Positions 25,621 through 33,669 of a DNA stretch of 33,669 nt are shown here, piece by piece. The position numbers were made by a program, and so were the translations under genes. The stretch's first letter is position 1, and every line of letters begins with the position of its first letter. This DNA is from Lishizhenia tianjinensis (GTDB taxonomy: Bacteria; Bacteroidota; Bacteroidia; Flavobacteriales_D; Crocinitomicaceae): assembly GCA_943330745.2 (NCBI GenBank), contig CALQIX020000032.1, forward strand, positions 1-33,669, read 5' to 3'. The notes beneath the pieces were generated by a model. The model ran no database searches and was not told the DNA's origin. It saw only the letters and a program-made list of their open reading frames with translations.

Positions 25621-28110
25621 CTAAAAATTCCATTTTAAATTTCGATCATCTAAAAGTGCAAAGGAAACTTTCCAAGTGGCGCGAAGTGGAATATGATTAC
25701 CATCAGACAAAACACCATAAACTCCCAAGCGTAATCTTCGTCTGGAAATCTTGAAGTTTCGCTCTAAGCCCACTACCCCTTCGTAATGCAGCCAATTGTA
25801 TTGTTTAACATATAGAATTCCTCCACCCATGATTAATCCAATGCGTGTTTTTTTCATAAAAGGAATTTTATTGATGATTGCACCGTTATCGTGATGAACG
25901 ATATGCGCCTCCATGGAATAATCGATTGTTGGTAAGGTTGAATCCAATCCTTGGAAAGAAAAGAGCGGATTAGAGAACCAAATTGGATCACTTCTTCGTT
26001 GAAATTTATAATCTGGATTTCTCAAGTTACGAGCACTGATAAATTTCCCAATCGCTCCGCGATAACTTGTTGTTCCAAGAGTACCAATTTTAAATGTTTG
26101 CGCTAAGCTGAATTGCAAATATTCGTGGTCAATATCTGAACCAAATATTTTTGGAATTCCTCGTTCATAATTCAAGTAAAACGTAGGCCAAGCAGAGCCC
26201 AATAATACTTTTCTATTTGGTTCGCGCATGTACTTTTGACGGGGCGTGTAGCTAAAGGTTAGGTCTGAAACCATCGCTTGGTACGTTTGAAATTCCGTAG
26301 GATCATTATTCGGAATGGCATTATCCAGCCAAGTCAAAAACTTGTAATCTTTGAGCGACCTTCTTTCTGAAAATTCAGTATCAAAATCCACATAGAACCC
26401 ATTAAAAAGCTCATATTCGCAAGCCACCCTCATACGCGTTGCCTCAATAAAATTATCTCGTTTGTAAATTTGAGTAATGGCATCATAGCCTCGAATTACG
26501 TCAAAATTATGATTAAGCGACCACCGAACGGTTCCAAAATGGAATGGATCAAACCGATATTTCCACCACGTGTCACCCTTAATGTCTTTGTTTAAAAACC
26601 CATAAGAAATTTGAGTGTATGAATCAAGGGTGCGTTCATTTTTCCATTTTTTGAAATAATCTACCCAAGGTGCTACTCGCGGACCTCCTATAAAAAGTGG
26701 TTGAATAAGAGAGGCCGCTGAGGCAAATGTAAATTGTGTCTTTTTTGCTCTATTTCGGTGGTCTATACCAAACCAAATAACTTTCAAAAAGGTGACTTTA
26801 TTAAAAATGGAATCAACAGAATCCAAATATTCTTTTCGGTTTTGTGCCTGGAAAATGCTGTCCTTCACTAAAATGAACTTGCGCTCTTCATCCGTTAAAA
26901 TTCCTTGTCGTTTTTCGGACCAATAGGCAGTATCTTTCTCGTATGCTTCTTTTTCTGTAATGGCCACTTCCGTTCCAAAAAACTTGTTCCCAAATTTGGG
27001 TTGGAAATTATAATTTGAAAAAACTGCCTGTGTGGATGCCTGGCTCGTCTCATTTTTATATTTGACACCGTATTTTAAATCTTGAAATTTTAATACGCAG
27101 ATACTGTCTCCGGGGTGCTCAAATTCTTGATAAACCGTAAAATAATCATACATCAATAAATTTCCTTTTTCCATGGTTAATTCCAGTTTTTGTATCAACC
27201 ACAGCGAATCAATTACGTAGATATATCCTTCCAAGGTGGATGTTGCCACATTTCGTGGTGAGATTTTAATTTTAGAAATAGTTTTTCCATTTTCCTGATA
27301 TTTGGTCTCAATACGGTATTTGTAGGATAAAATTCCCGGACTCGAAATGGGAGACATGATTGGATTTTGGTGTAAATCATCCAGACGCAATAAGTTTTCA
27401 AAGAAATTGAAATTGGCCTTAGCGGTGGTGGTATAATATAAATTTCGATCGGAACCTCTTAATTCATAAGCATTTCTAATTTCCTTAACCTTATCAATTG
27501 GCGCATAATTTCGAGTGATCTGTGCTTCTGCCAAATTCATATTTGCAGCCAATAAATCCGCCATTTTTTTTGCTTCAGAATCAGCAAATGGCTCATCTGT
27601 TTCGGGTTTTTTTGCTTCTTTTTTGGGTTGGTTTTTTCGGTCTAGTTTTTCGGTTGCCTTAATATATACCTCCACTGAGTGAGGGTAATTCCACAAGCTG
27701 ATTTTGTCTCTTTTCTCCACTACCTTCAACATAATTTCACGACCTGGATTGGTTCTTTTCGAATTGATATCCATATCAGAAAAATCTTTCACCGTGGAGG
27801 GAAACAATTGTATGTCTTTTTGAACTGGTTTATCTACAACAGTTACATACGATTCTCTGTCTTGAAATCCGGTGGAGGTAACTACTAAAAAGTACTCGCC
27901 GGGCATCAATCGTATTTCGTAATATCCATTAGCATCACACAAGGTACGCTGATCCGACATGTTTTTTATAAAGATTTTCGCATATGGAATTGGATCATTT
28001 CGTTCGTCAGTAACTTTTCCATTAACTAACAATTGAGCAAATAATTGGGAGCTAAAAAATAGAAAGCCGAGTAAAAAAAATGTTTTCAACGGGGCAAAAA
28101 GTTTTTTCAT
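25621..28110 (-). CDS. DUF5686 outer-membrane protein with carboxypeptidase-regulatory-like domain
   Basis: The protein has 829 residues with a signal peptide ending near SQLFAQ. Residues ~27-110 form a CarboxypepD-regulatory-like beta-sandwich (LVNGKVTDERNDPIPYAKIFIKN, GYYEIRLMPGEY). From ~115 on comes a DUF5686 region beginning NPGREIMLKVVEKRDKIS, with an acidic/basic charged insert at ~160-190, a YIYVIDSLWLIQKLEL stretch and a long series of amphipathic strands. The chain ends in Phe (LKWNF), typical of an outer-membrane barrel. DUF5686 proteins are common in Bacteroidetes; their role is unknown, with a TonB-dependent-receptor-like look but no plug domain visible here. It probably shares a transcript with the small gene upstream (52-bp gap). 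Confidence 0.88.
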   Translation of the reverse strand: MKKLFAPLKTFFLLGFLFFSSQLFAQLLVNGKVTDERNDPIPYAKIFIKNMSDQRTLCDANGYYEIRLMPGEYFLVVTSTGFQDRESYVTVVDKPVQKDIQLFPSTVKDFSDMDINSKRTNPGREIMLKVVEKRDKISLWNYPHSVEVYIKATEKLDRKNQPKKEAKKPETDEPFADSEAKKMADLLAANMNLAEAQITRNYAPIDKVKEIRNAYELRGSDRNLYYTTTAKANFNFFENLLRLDDLHQNPIMSPISSPGILSYKYRIETKYQENGKTISKIKISPRNVATSTLEGYIYVIDSLWLIQKLELTMEKGNLLMYDYFTVYQEFEHPGDSICVLKFQDLKYGVKYKNETSQASTQAVFSNYNFQPKFGNKFFGTEVAITEKEAYEKDTAYWSEKRQGILTDEERKFILVKDSIFQAQNRKEYLDSVDSIFNKVTFLKVIWFGIDHRNRAKKTQFTFASAASLIQPLFIGGPRVAPWVDYFKKWKNERTLDSYTQISYGFLNKDIKGDTWWKYRFDPFHFGTVRWSLNHNFDVIRGYDAITQIYKRDNFIEATRMRVACEYELFNGFYVDFDTEFSERRSLKDYKFLTWLDNAIPNNDPTEFQTYQAMVSDLTFSYTPRQKYMREPNRKVLLGSAWPTFYLNYERGIPKIFGSDIDHEYLQFSLAQTFKIGTLGTTSYRGAIGKFISARNLRNPDYKFQRRSDPIWFSNPLFSFQGLDSTLPTIDYSMEAHIVHHDNGAIINKIPFMKKTRIGLIMGGGILYVKQYNWLHYEGVVGLERNFKISRRRLRLGVYGVLSDGNHIPLRATWKVSFALLDDRNLKWNF

Positions 28111-28162
28111 TGAGAATTAGACGGAATTTTATGGGATTAGTTACCTAAACGGTTGAAACAAA

Positions 28163-28396
28163 TTACTTGTTTTCGATTTCGTCTTTTTTCACCGTTTTCA
28201 AATAATCTAGGTGTTTTTCCATGCGTCTCATCATCATTCGTTTGAAATAAAACATAAGAAAAGCAATTGCTGGCATGCTAAAATAAAACGCCCATTTATC
28301 GACTCCAATAGTAATGCAATTAAAAGTTACCACGATGAGTGAAACGATTCCTGCCACTAACCAAAAATAGAGCATTATTTTATTATACGTTTGCAT
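28163..28396 (-). CDS. Small two-helix membrane protein (77 aa)
   Basis: I chose the ATG at 28396. A TTG at 28426 would add ten residues but lies upstream of the likely transcription start given the -7 element at 28414-28421. The product has two transmembrane helices (about residues 8-29 and 36-51), then a basic Met/Arg-rich stretch (FKRMMMRRMEKH) and a charged tail ending DEIENK. No family is recognised. Its place upstream of the DUF5686 gene suggests cotranscription. Confidence 0.7.
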   Translation of the reverse strand: MQTYNKIMLYFWLVAGIVSLIVVTFNCITIGVDKWAFYFSMPAIAFLMFYFKRMMMRRMEKHLDYLKTVKKDEIENK

Positions 28397-28413
28397 AGCT
28401 GTGTTATTTCCTT

Positions 28414-28421
28414 CAAAGTTA
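28414..28421 (-). promoter_or_regulatory. -7 promoter element (TANNTTTG) for the - strand pair
   Basis: The minus strand reads TAACTTTG, an exact match. Initiation near 28407 gives a leader of about 10 nt before the ATG at 28396. A TTG on the minus strand at 28446-28448 lies 24 nt away, further than the usual 19-21. Confidence 0.55.
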
Positions 28422-28457
28422 ACCAATTCAATTTACTTTTCATTTCAATAAAATAGT

Positions 28458-28465
28458 TAAATTTG
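28458..28465 (+). promoter_or_regulatory. -7 promoter element (TANNTTTG) for the + strand pair
   Basis: TAAATTTG matches the consensus and lies 16 bp before the ATG at 28482, giving a leader of about 10 nt. It is divergent from the element at 28414-28421 with 36 bp between them. No clear -33 box is seen. Confidence 0.55.
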
Positions 28466-28481
28466 TTTAAACTGAATTGCT

Positions 28482-29750
28482 ATGACACCAACACGAGACG
28501 CACAAATCAATTACCTCAATATGGGCCTTATGTTTTTGAGTGCTTTGGGTGCTTTTTTTCTACCATTTGAAGTGTTTTTATTTGCCTATGCTTTTTTAGG
28601 GCCCCTGCATTATTTAACGGAGATTAGCTGGCTGCACGATCGAAATTATTTCTCGAAAGGAAAATATGATTTCATTGTTCTTGTGGTAATTGGCGTGTTA
28701 CTTTCCTACGCAGCGTTCGCAAAAGATTTTGGAGTTAACACCGATTTTTATGATGCTTTTGTTGAAGCAAATTTATTTGATAAATTGTTGGTATTGGCCT
28801 TATTTAGCGCCATCTTGTTTGCCTTGGTTGAAAACCTCATCGTTAAAATTGTTGCGATATCATTTTTGTTTGTCTTTATTTCGGGATGGCTTTCGCCCGA
28901 AAATAGTGCTGAAAACAACTCCAGCACGACGATTTTTGCCTTAACCTCGTTGGTTCCAACTTTGATTCATGTGTATGCTTTCACTGGCTTGTTTATGTTG
29001 TATGGCGCACTAAAATCCAGAAGTAAAACAGGATTAATCTCTGTCGCAACGTTCATTATTATCCCCATCATATTGGTGTTTTACACGCCTGTAAATCCCA
29101 AAACAAATTTCTTATCCGATTTCGGAAAAAAAGCCTATTACGCAGATGGAGACGGGTTTTTCTATACCAACGTTAGCATTTTGGACCATTTTAAACTAAT
29201 TGATGAACCGCTTTTAACAAACAAACAATACTTAGATTCCGTGGTGAACAAAAAATCGGTAGATAATCAAATTCCGGTTGCTGAGCGGGCGCGCATCACT
29301 GATTCTTTAAAAAATAAGTTATCCGAAAACTTCATCGTTCCCAATCAGGAAAGTGAATACTATAACAAACCCATTCCGGTGAAATTTGCCATTCCAATTA
29401 ACACAAAAGAGTATTATTGGAATACCATTTTCTTTTCCACCTTCGGTATCATGCTGATGCGTTTTATTGCGTTCGCCTATTTGTATCATTACCTCAATTG
29501 GTTTAGTAAAACAGAAGTAATTCGCTGGCACAAAGTACCAAAATTAAGGTTTGCACTAGTAATTGGATTGTGGTTAACAGCTTGTGGGCTGTACGCGTAT
29601 GATTATGCACTTGGACTTAGTTTCTTATTCTTCTTGAGTTTTACACACGTTTTGTTAGAATTTCCTTTGAACATTGTTTCCATTGTTGGCATTGGAAAAG
29701 AAACATTGAGTATTGTTAAAAATGGATTTACCTTGACCCCTAAAAAATAA
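28482..29750 (+). CDS. Multi-pass membrane protein of unknown function (422 aa)
   Basis: About nine transmembrane helices can be seen: six or seven in residues 12-205, a soluble loop of about 110 residues (~208-315, charged, predicted outside the membrane), and three more in ~318-410. Polar residues stand out within or at the ends of helices: H43-xxx-E47 with H52-D53 (GPLHYLTEISWLHD), a YHYLNWF motif in the eighth helix, and HVLLEFPLN in the last. Such intramembrane His/Glu sets can bind metal, and membrane oxygenases of the Brp/Blh type have comparable His placement, but I cannot show homology. It is followed after 5 nt by a secreted protein gene, so the two are probably an operon. Confidence 0.8.
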   Translation: MTPTRDAQINYLNMGLMFLSALGAFFLPFEVFLFAYAFLGPLHYLTEISWLHDRNYFSKGKYDFIVLVVIGVLLSYAAFAKDFGVNTDFYDAFVEANLFDKLLVLALFSAILFALVENLIVKIVAISFLFVFISGWLSPENSAENNSSTTIFALTSLVPTLIHVYAFTGLFMLYGALKSRSKTGLISVATFIIIPIILVFYTPVNPKTNFLSDFGKKAYYADGDGFFYTNVSILDHFKLIDEPLLTNKQYLDSVVNKKSVDNQIPVAERARITDSLKNKLSENFIVPNQESEYYNKPIPVKFAIPINTKEYYWNTIFFSTFGIMLMRFIAFAYLYHYLNWFSKTEVIRWHKVPKLRFALVIGLWLTACGLYAYDYALGLSFLFFLSFTHVLLEFPLNIVSIVGIGKETLSIVKNGFTLTPKK

Positions 29751-29755
29751 GTTTT

Positions 29756-30784
29756 ATGAAAGTTTTATTGTCTTCATTCGTAGTGTTTTTACTTGTTAAT
29801 TCTTTCACAGCTACAGAATTAGTTTACAAATGGAAAGCGAATACCAGTTATTCATTTTCTTCTCTTCAAAAAGATGATGTAACTACTTCTGCTATGGGAA
29901 TGAACATTCAAGAGAAGTTTGTTACAACCATTGATTTTGTATTATTTATTCAATCCGTGGATCCTACTGGTCTTGCCAAAGGGAAATTGTATTTGGTGAA
30001 TTATACCGTTAAAGATTCGAAAGGGACTATCATGGCCAGTTTAGCAACCTTACCAAAAAATGCGGTTCAAAGTGATATCACAGTAGATAAAAAAGGACAC
30101 TTCACGTTTCCCAAAAAAGTGAGCTTAGTTACAACAGCAACCGGAAATTATTTAGTGTATGGCAAGGCAGATGAAAATGGAGCAAGTGCGGGTGTAGAAA
30201 CAGGGAATGAAAAAGTGGATGTATATGCGGAATTTGATACAAAAACGGGGAAATTAAAAGCAGGATACACCGTTCAGACGATTAGCACGACAAAAAAGGC
30301 ATCGGTAAAAGAAACGGAGGAGAGTGATCATTTAGATGTCTTTCCGTATGATTTTTTAGAAATGATGGTGTTGCCTGATGGAAACGTCGCACAAGGGGAT
30401 AAATACAGCGCGACAGCGGGAATGTACACCGTTGATGTGTTAGTAAAATCAATGGTAAATGGATTGGCTAATTTGGAAGAAAAAATTGGCACGAATAAAA
30501 ATGCAGATATGTTTCAAGGAGCAGCGAGTGGTCAAACAGAAGAAGGATCGTTTAACATGGGTAGTTTTGGCGGAACCGACGGAATGGAACTAGATGCAGA
30601 AGATCAAGCAGCTTTGGGAATGGCAAAAGGCATGGCTCCTGAAATGAACGGAACCATTACTGCTAATTTTGATTATACCAACGGAATGTTTGTTGGAATT
30701 GGAGGAACACTAAACACAACGATAGACATGATGGGTATGAAAATGACCGTAAAATCAGTGTTGGAAATGAAGAAAAAAATGTAA
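29756..30784 (+). CDS. Secreted protein of unknown function (342 aa)
   Basis: A signal peptide (MKVLLSSFVVFLLVNSFTA) is followed by an entirely beta-rich, Lys/Thr/Asp-rich chain with no cysteine seen. Residues ~255-300 contain a Gly/Met/Glu-rich acidic segment, and the C-terminus is Met-rich (TTIDMMGMKMTVKSVLEMKKKM). No known domain is recognised. It probably works in the periplasm or at the outer membrane. It starts 5 nt after the multi-pass membrane protein gene. The 208-nt stretch after it (30785-30992) holds no convincing gene. Confidence 0.75.
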   Translation: MKVLLSSFVVFLLVNSFTATELVYKWKANTSYSFSSLQKDDVTTSAMGMNIQEKFVTTIDFVLFIQSVDPTGLAKGKLYLVNYTVKDSKGTIMASLATLPKNAVQSDITVDKKGHFTFPKKVSLVTTATGNYLVYGKADENGASAGVETGNEKVDVYAEFDTKTGKLKAGYTVQTISTTKKASVKETEESDHLDVFPYDFLEMMVLPDGNVAQGDKYSATAGMYTVDVLVKSMVNGLANLEEKIGTNKNADMFQGAASGQTEEGSFNMGSFGGTDGMELDAEDQAALGMAKGMAPEMNGTITANFDYTNGMFVGIGGTLNTTIDMMGMKMTVKSVLEMKKKM

Positions 30785-30992
30785 CTATTCACTACTTTGA
30801 CTTCAATGATTTTCATTTTACATCAATTCGTGCAATGAAAAGAAATTTATTGATTATTTTCAAAGTCTTGAAAAATTACAAAAACTATATATTCAGCTAT
30901 CTATTTAATGTTCACTTCAAATTATGGCTTAAGTAATATGATTGTTCATGCCTAAAACTCTATTAATAATTACTTTTTTAAATCCCTGAAAT

Positions 30993-31583
30993 ATGCTTCA
31001 ATTTCCATTAACCTTTAAATTCAAGGTTGGAACCTTGTCTAATGATTTTTCTATAACAGATGCTAATAATACCACTGTTAGTTACGTACGTCAAAAAATG
31101 TTCAAATTAAAAGAGGATATCCTTTGTTATAGCGATGAATCTAAAGCGAATTTGATCTATCGTATCAAAGCAAATAAATGGATTGACTATTCAGCCACTT
31201 ACACATTTTCTGATGCAAATGACCTTGAATTAGGACGGGTTGCACGAAAAGGGCGCGCATCACTTTGGAAAGCTACCTATGAAATATTCAATTTAAATCA
31301 AGAACACGAATTCACGATTAAAGAAGTAAATCCATGGGCAAAATTAATTGATGCCTTATTGAGTGAAATTCCAATTGTAGGGATTTTTACAGGGTATATG
31401 TTCAATCCGAAATACCAAATTACTGACAAAAATGGGCAACCAATAATGAGACTTACGAAAAACAAGTCCTTTCTAGGAAAAACATTTACAGTTGATAAAA
31501 TTGCCGATGTTTCAGAAAAAGAACAAGAACGAATAATTCTATCCCTCATGATGATGATTTTGTTGGAACGCAGAAGAGGATAA
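30993..31583 (+). CDS. LURP-one-related / scramblase-like (tubby-fold) protein
   Basis: The 196-residue protein has no signal peptide. Its pattern fits the LURP-one-related/phospholipid-scramblase superfamily (tubby C-terminal-like beta-barrel): FKFKVGTLSNDFSITDANNTTVSYVRQKMFKLKEDI, a second hairpin repeat, a central hydrophobic helix (LLSEIPIVGIFTGYMF, about 122-140), YQITDKNGQPIMRLTKNKSFLGKTFTVDKI, and a final helix (ERIILSLMMMILLERRRG). Bacterial members are of unknown function. The assignment is by pattern only. Its 3' end abuts a gene remnant. Confidence 0.65.
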   Translation: MLQFPLTFKFKVGTLSNDFSITDANNTTVSYVRQKMFKLKEDILCYSDESKANLIYRIKANKWIDYSATYTFSDANDLELGRVARKGRASLWKATYEIFNLNQEHEFTIKEVNPWAKLIDALLSEIPIVGIFTGYMFNPKYQITDKNGQPIMRLTKNKSFLGKTFTVDKIADVSEKEQERIILSLMMMILLERRRG

Positions 31584-31584
31584 A

Positions 31585-31731
31585 GCCAGTGAAAATCTCC
31601 AGTCTAAATCACTAAAAACGTTTGCAGATAAATACCCAGATATTTTCTGTTACAGAACTTCCCTCTACGATTTCCACCAAGAAACATGGATGACCAATGT
31701 TCCGTTGTATGGGGTGAATGAGATTGGTTGA
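31585..31731 (+). pseudogene. C-terminal stub of a DUF4143-type AAA ATPase
   Basis: Directly after the preceding gene, in another frame, there are about 49 codons and a TGA that read like the end of AAA_14/DUF4143 ATPases: SENLQSKSLKTF, a KYPD turn, YRTSLYDF, and WMTNVPLYGVNEIG. Nothing of the ATPase core is present upstream, so this is a leftover tail, not a gene. Identification is by recollection of the family pattern. The rest of the 330-nt stretch between genes (31732-31913) shows nothing I can interpret. Confidence 0.55.
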
Positions 31732-31913
31732 ATTTAGTGAATAAGGGTTAGATCTATTATCTCCTCATTAGAAAATGTTTAAGGCAAATTTTCAAGTGTT
31801 GTAATACTTTGTTTTTATTAAGCATGCAACGTGGATTTAATTCAAAAACACGAAATAAATGAATTGATTGTATGTTTTAATCTTCCCCTACTGATTACCG
31901 AATTCAATTGCTA

Positions 31914-32747
31914 TCAATTATCCAAAGCCAATATCAAAAAGGTTTCGTCGCCTTCGATAATCGTTGTAATGTAATACCTACTTATGGTTAAGGGCAAATC
32001 GAGCGATTCTAAATAATCGAAGCGCTCATTATAAATTTCAATAAGTGTTTCGTTTCTTGGTAGCCCATCTTTTGAGCTCACAACAATTGGGTAGTGTGCT
32101 TCACCCGGAACAAATGGAATCTTAATGTTTTGTGTTTTTTCTTTTACGTAATTCACACAACCAATATGAAAACCTTTATCAATCCGCATTTCAGGGCCAA
32201 ATCGTTGTTTTACCAATGAATCTACGATATCTATTTTTTCTTGATACATCATATTTGTTATATTGCGGGAGGCCTCCATCATGGATTCATAGGTGATATT
32301 ATTGTCAACTAGTAAACCATAACGAATCAAACCACCATATTGCTTGGTTGCCACAGCCGAAAAATCTTTGTAATATTTCCTCAGTGCTTTTTCCCCGAAA
32401 TACGGACTATTAAAAAGATAATCCTGGTAGTTTTGAACAAGTTTTTTTGCTTCAACCAACTCATCATTTTTCGTGTCTACCATTCCACCTTGCTTGGATC
32501 CATAACAAATAGGCGACCCAGCTTCTTTTTGAGAAGTTGCTCTTGCGGCAAAATTATTGGTTGTATCCTCCGTCATCCAAGGAAAAGCAAGAAGCATTTC
32601 TTGTGTCAGGTGCTGTTGAAATAAGCTCACATCAAATCCATTACTCAAATCAAAACCATCAGCATCGCTATAGTTTCTGAATCCGGAATCTTGCGCGTGC
32701 AAAGCAATTTGCAACAGGATTGTTGCACCAACAATTAAACATTTCAT
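31914..32747 (-). CDS. Secreted protein of unknown function (277 aa)
   Basis: A signal peptide ends near LHAQD. The mature part has an Asp/Phe/Asn-rich start, a lysine-containing helical middle (about 90-175) with an ITNMMYQEKIDIVDSLVKQRFG stretch, and a beta-rich C-terminus ending ISRYYITTIIEGDETFLILALDN. It has two cysteines in the mature part (PICYG and IGCVNY). I recognise no family. The next gene on the same strand, 76 bp upstream, encodes another small secreted protein with a similar ending (VVFGEYAGKSYMVLGIDY), so the two may be distant relatives. Confidence 0.7.
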   Translation of the reverse strand: MKCLIVGATILLQIALHAQDSGFRNYSDADGFDLSNGFDVSLFQQHLTQEMLLAFPWMTEDTTNNFAARATSQKEAGSPICYGSKQGGMVDTKNDELVEAKKLVQNYQDYLFNSPYFGEKALRKYYKDFSAVATKQYGGLIRYGLLVDNNITYESMMEASRNITNMMYQEKIDIVDSLVKQRFGPEMRIDKGFHIGCVNYVKEKTQNIKIPFVPGEAHYPIVVSSKDGLPRNETLIEIYNERFDYLESLDLPLTISRYYITTIIEGDETFLILALDN

Positions 32748-32823
32748 CTGGTAAAAATTAGGTGGTTAAAGAAAGAACTACAACACTTTAAACGGTTACA
32801 AAAAAGATAGTAAAGTTGAACAC

Positions 32824-33258
32824 TTAATAATCAATACCAAGTACCATATAACTTTTACCGGCATACTCACCAAACACGACGGTATAACTTGTAAATTCCC
32901 AATCTTTCAAATCACGACCTGAAATGGCTTGTTTTACCCCCTCAACAATATCATTTTTCGGTAAATCACAATAAGATAATTGATTATTATTAAATGAAAT
33001 AGAACTAACAAATTTCCAATGAATCCCATTGTACTTCTGATCGTCTTGTTTCAAAATATATTTCTGAGCCATATCATGACAAATACTGTCAAATTCGTGT
33101 TTCACCTTTAAATTTCCTAATTCAGACTTAATTAATGAGTCAATAGAAAATGAAATCTCAATTATTTTCTGAGTTTTAACCTTGTCTGTTTTCACTGAAG
33201 TTTGCGAGTGAGCCAAAACACTAATGTGAAGGACAAACAATACGAGAAATATCTTCAT
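32824..33258 (-). CDS. Small secreted protein of unknown function (144 aa)
   Basis: A signal peptide (MKIFLVLFVLHISVLAHSQ) precedes about 125 residues with a helical first half (IDSLIKSELGNL, HEFDSICHDMAQKYI) and a beta second half ending in YMVLGIDY. The layout of a helix with His and 'MAQ' residues followed by strands is loosely like CAP/SCP domains, but the key CAP motifs are not clear, so I do not assign it. The gene has the same strand and style as its downstream neighbour. Confidence 0.65.
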   Translation of the reverse strand: MKIFLVLFVLHISVLAHSQTSVKTDKVKTQKIIEISFSIDSLIKSELGNLKVKHEFDSICHDMAQKYILKQDDQKYNGIHWKFVSSISFNNNQLSYCDLPKNDIVEGVKQAISGRDLKDWEFTSYTVVFGEYAGKSYMVLGIDY

Positions 33259-33360
33259 ACAAAATTAATTAGGGGGTTACAGAAGAAACCCGACGCTCCA
33301 GTTTGGTTACAAATAACAAATTATATGATCAACTATTTTCAATAATTCTCAAATTTTAAT

Positions 33361-33492
33361 GTGAGCAATAATAAAATTGCCAATGTTGATATCAAATCAC
33401 AAACAAACAACTACCAAGACGAATACAAAGACAAGTACATCAAGCTACTGGAAGCAGAGGTGGAGCGATTGAAAAAAGAGGAAAAAGGATAA
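33361..33492 (+). pseudogene. Short coiled-coil stub, possibly the tail of an HTH regulator
   Basis: A GTG-initiated frame of 43 codons encodes a polar start (VSNNKIANVDIKSQ) and a charged helix (YKDKYIKLLEAEVERLKK). C-terminal helices like this follow the DNA-binding domain in many Bacteroidetes XRE-family (HTH) proteins. The HTH itself is absent: the same frame has a stop at 33343-33345. It is best read as a gene remnant; a tiny real gene cannot be excluded. Confidence 0.4.
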
Positions 33493-33669
33493 AATGTCCT
33501 GAAAAGTGGCACCTCGACAGGCTATTAGATTAGCATCTTTAAATAAGTAGTGTTAAATTAGACATACTGAAGAACCAGAGAAGTTGAGGTGAACTAGTTC
33601 GACAAATAAGCTTAAGACTTCTACCGAGCATTAGTCCTCAACTCCTCCGGGTTCATGTACCATTTAGAA
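33493..33669. other. Right-edge stretch with no convincing gene
   Basis: No complete reading frame is seen. On the minus strand, a frame entering from the right edge runs 15 codons to a TAG at 33621-33623 (SKWYMNPEELRTNAR); this could be the end of a gene outside the window, perhaps a transposase, but it is too short to name. Together with 33259-33360 (nothing seen), it flanks the remnant at 33361-33492. Confidence 0.3.

Noticed and set aside
30835..30936. A 33-codon ATG frame (MKRNLLIIFKVLKNYKNY...) in the gap after the secreted protein gene
   Set aside because: AT-rich, very Lys/Asn/Ile/Phe-rich as expected by chance, no promoter, no recognisable feature.
33260..33267. TANNTTTG match on the minus strand (TAATTTTG) before the 144-aa gene
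   Set aside because: It lies only two bases from the start codon, so transcription would begin inside the coding sequence.

Overview
The window looks like a chromosomal segment of a low-GC member of the Bacteroidetes (Bacteroidota), most likely a Flavobacteriales / Crocinitomicaceae-like bacterium. This rests on several things seen in the sequence: type IX secretion (T9SS) type-B C-terminal domains, promoter -7 elements of the TANNTTTG type, A-rich leaders without Shine-Dalgarno sequences, a DUF5686 protein, a FISUMP-domain protein, and the gene order purM-prfA-pyrF. No genus can be assigned from sequence reading alone.

Region 1 (1-17910, all + strand, gaps of 5 nt except one of 125 nt) is a cell-surface adhesin locus. 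A giant secreted PKD-like repeat protein, cut by the left edge, is followed by a lipoprotein with a von Willebrand A domain and a C-terminal OmpA peptidoglycan-binding domain. Next come a second giant protein (3744 aa) homologous to the first, and a small outer-membrane beta-barrel protein. This layout recalls the sprC-sprD-sprB-sprF gliding adhesin locus of Flavobacterium johnsoniae, but the parts differ. The 3744-aa protein contains about 4.7 copies of a ~240-residue three-module repeat (period 708-723 bp), some copies nearly identical at DNA level. By eye, about 2,480 consecutive residues contain no arginine.

Region 2 (17990-25367) is mostly conserved cellular genes: a secreted FISUMP protein (-), an M1 metallopeptidase followed at once by xseB and a DUF2200 gene (+), a secreted TlpA-like thioredoxin protein (-), and purM-prfA-pyrF (+). 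A bidirectional hairpin terminator overlaps the pyrF stop codon.

Region 3 (25378-30784) holds a 47-aa lipoprotein, a DUF5686 outer-membrane protein and a 77-aa two-helix membrane protein on the - strand. Divergent from these are a multi-pass membrane protein and a secreted protein on the + strand. Two divergent intergenic regions (22143-22271 and 28397-28481) carry paired TANNTTTG elements with predicted leaders of only about 10-15 nt; these also decide between competing start codons.

Region 4 (30993-33669) looks accessory. It has a LURP-one/scramblase-like protein, two secreted proteins of unknown function, and two gene stubs: the last ~50 codons of a DUF4143-type ATPase and the tail of what may be an HTH regulator. 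This suggests past insertion and decay. The most notable system in the window is the duplicated giant-adhesin / VWA-OmpA / barrel locus.
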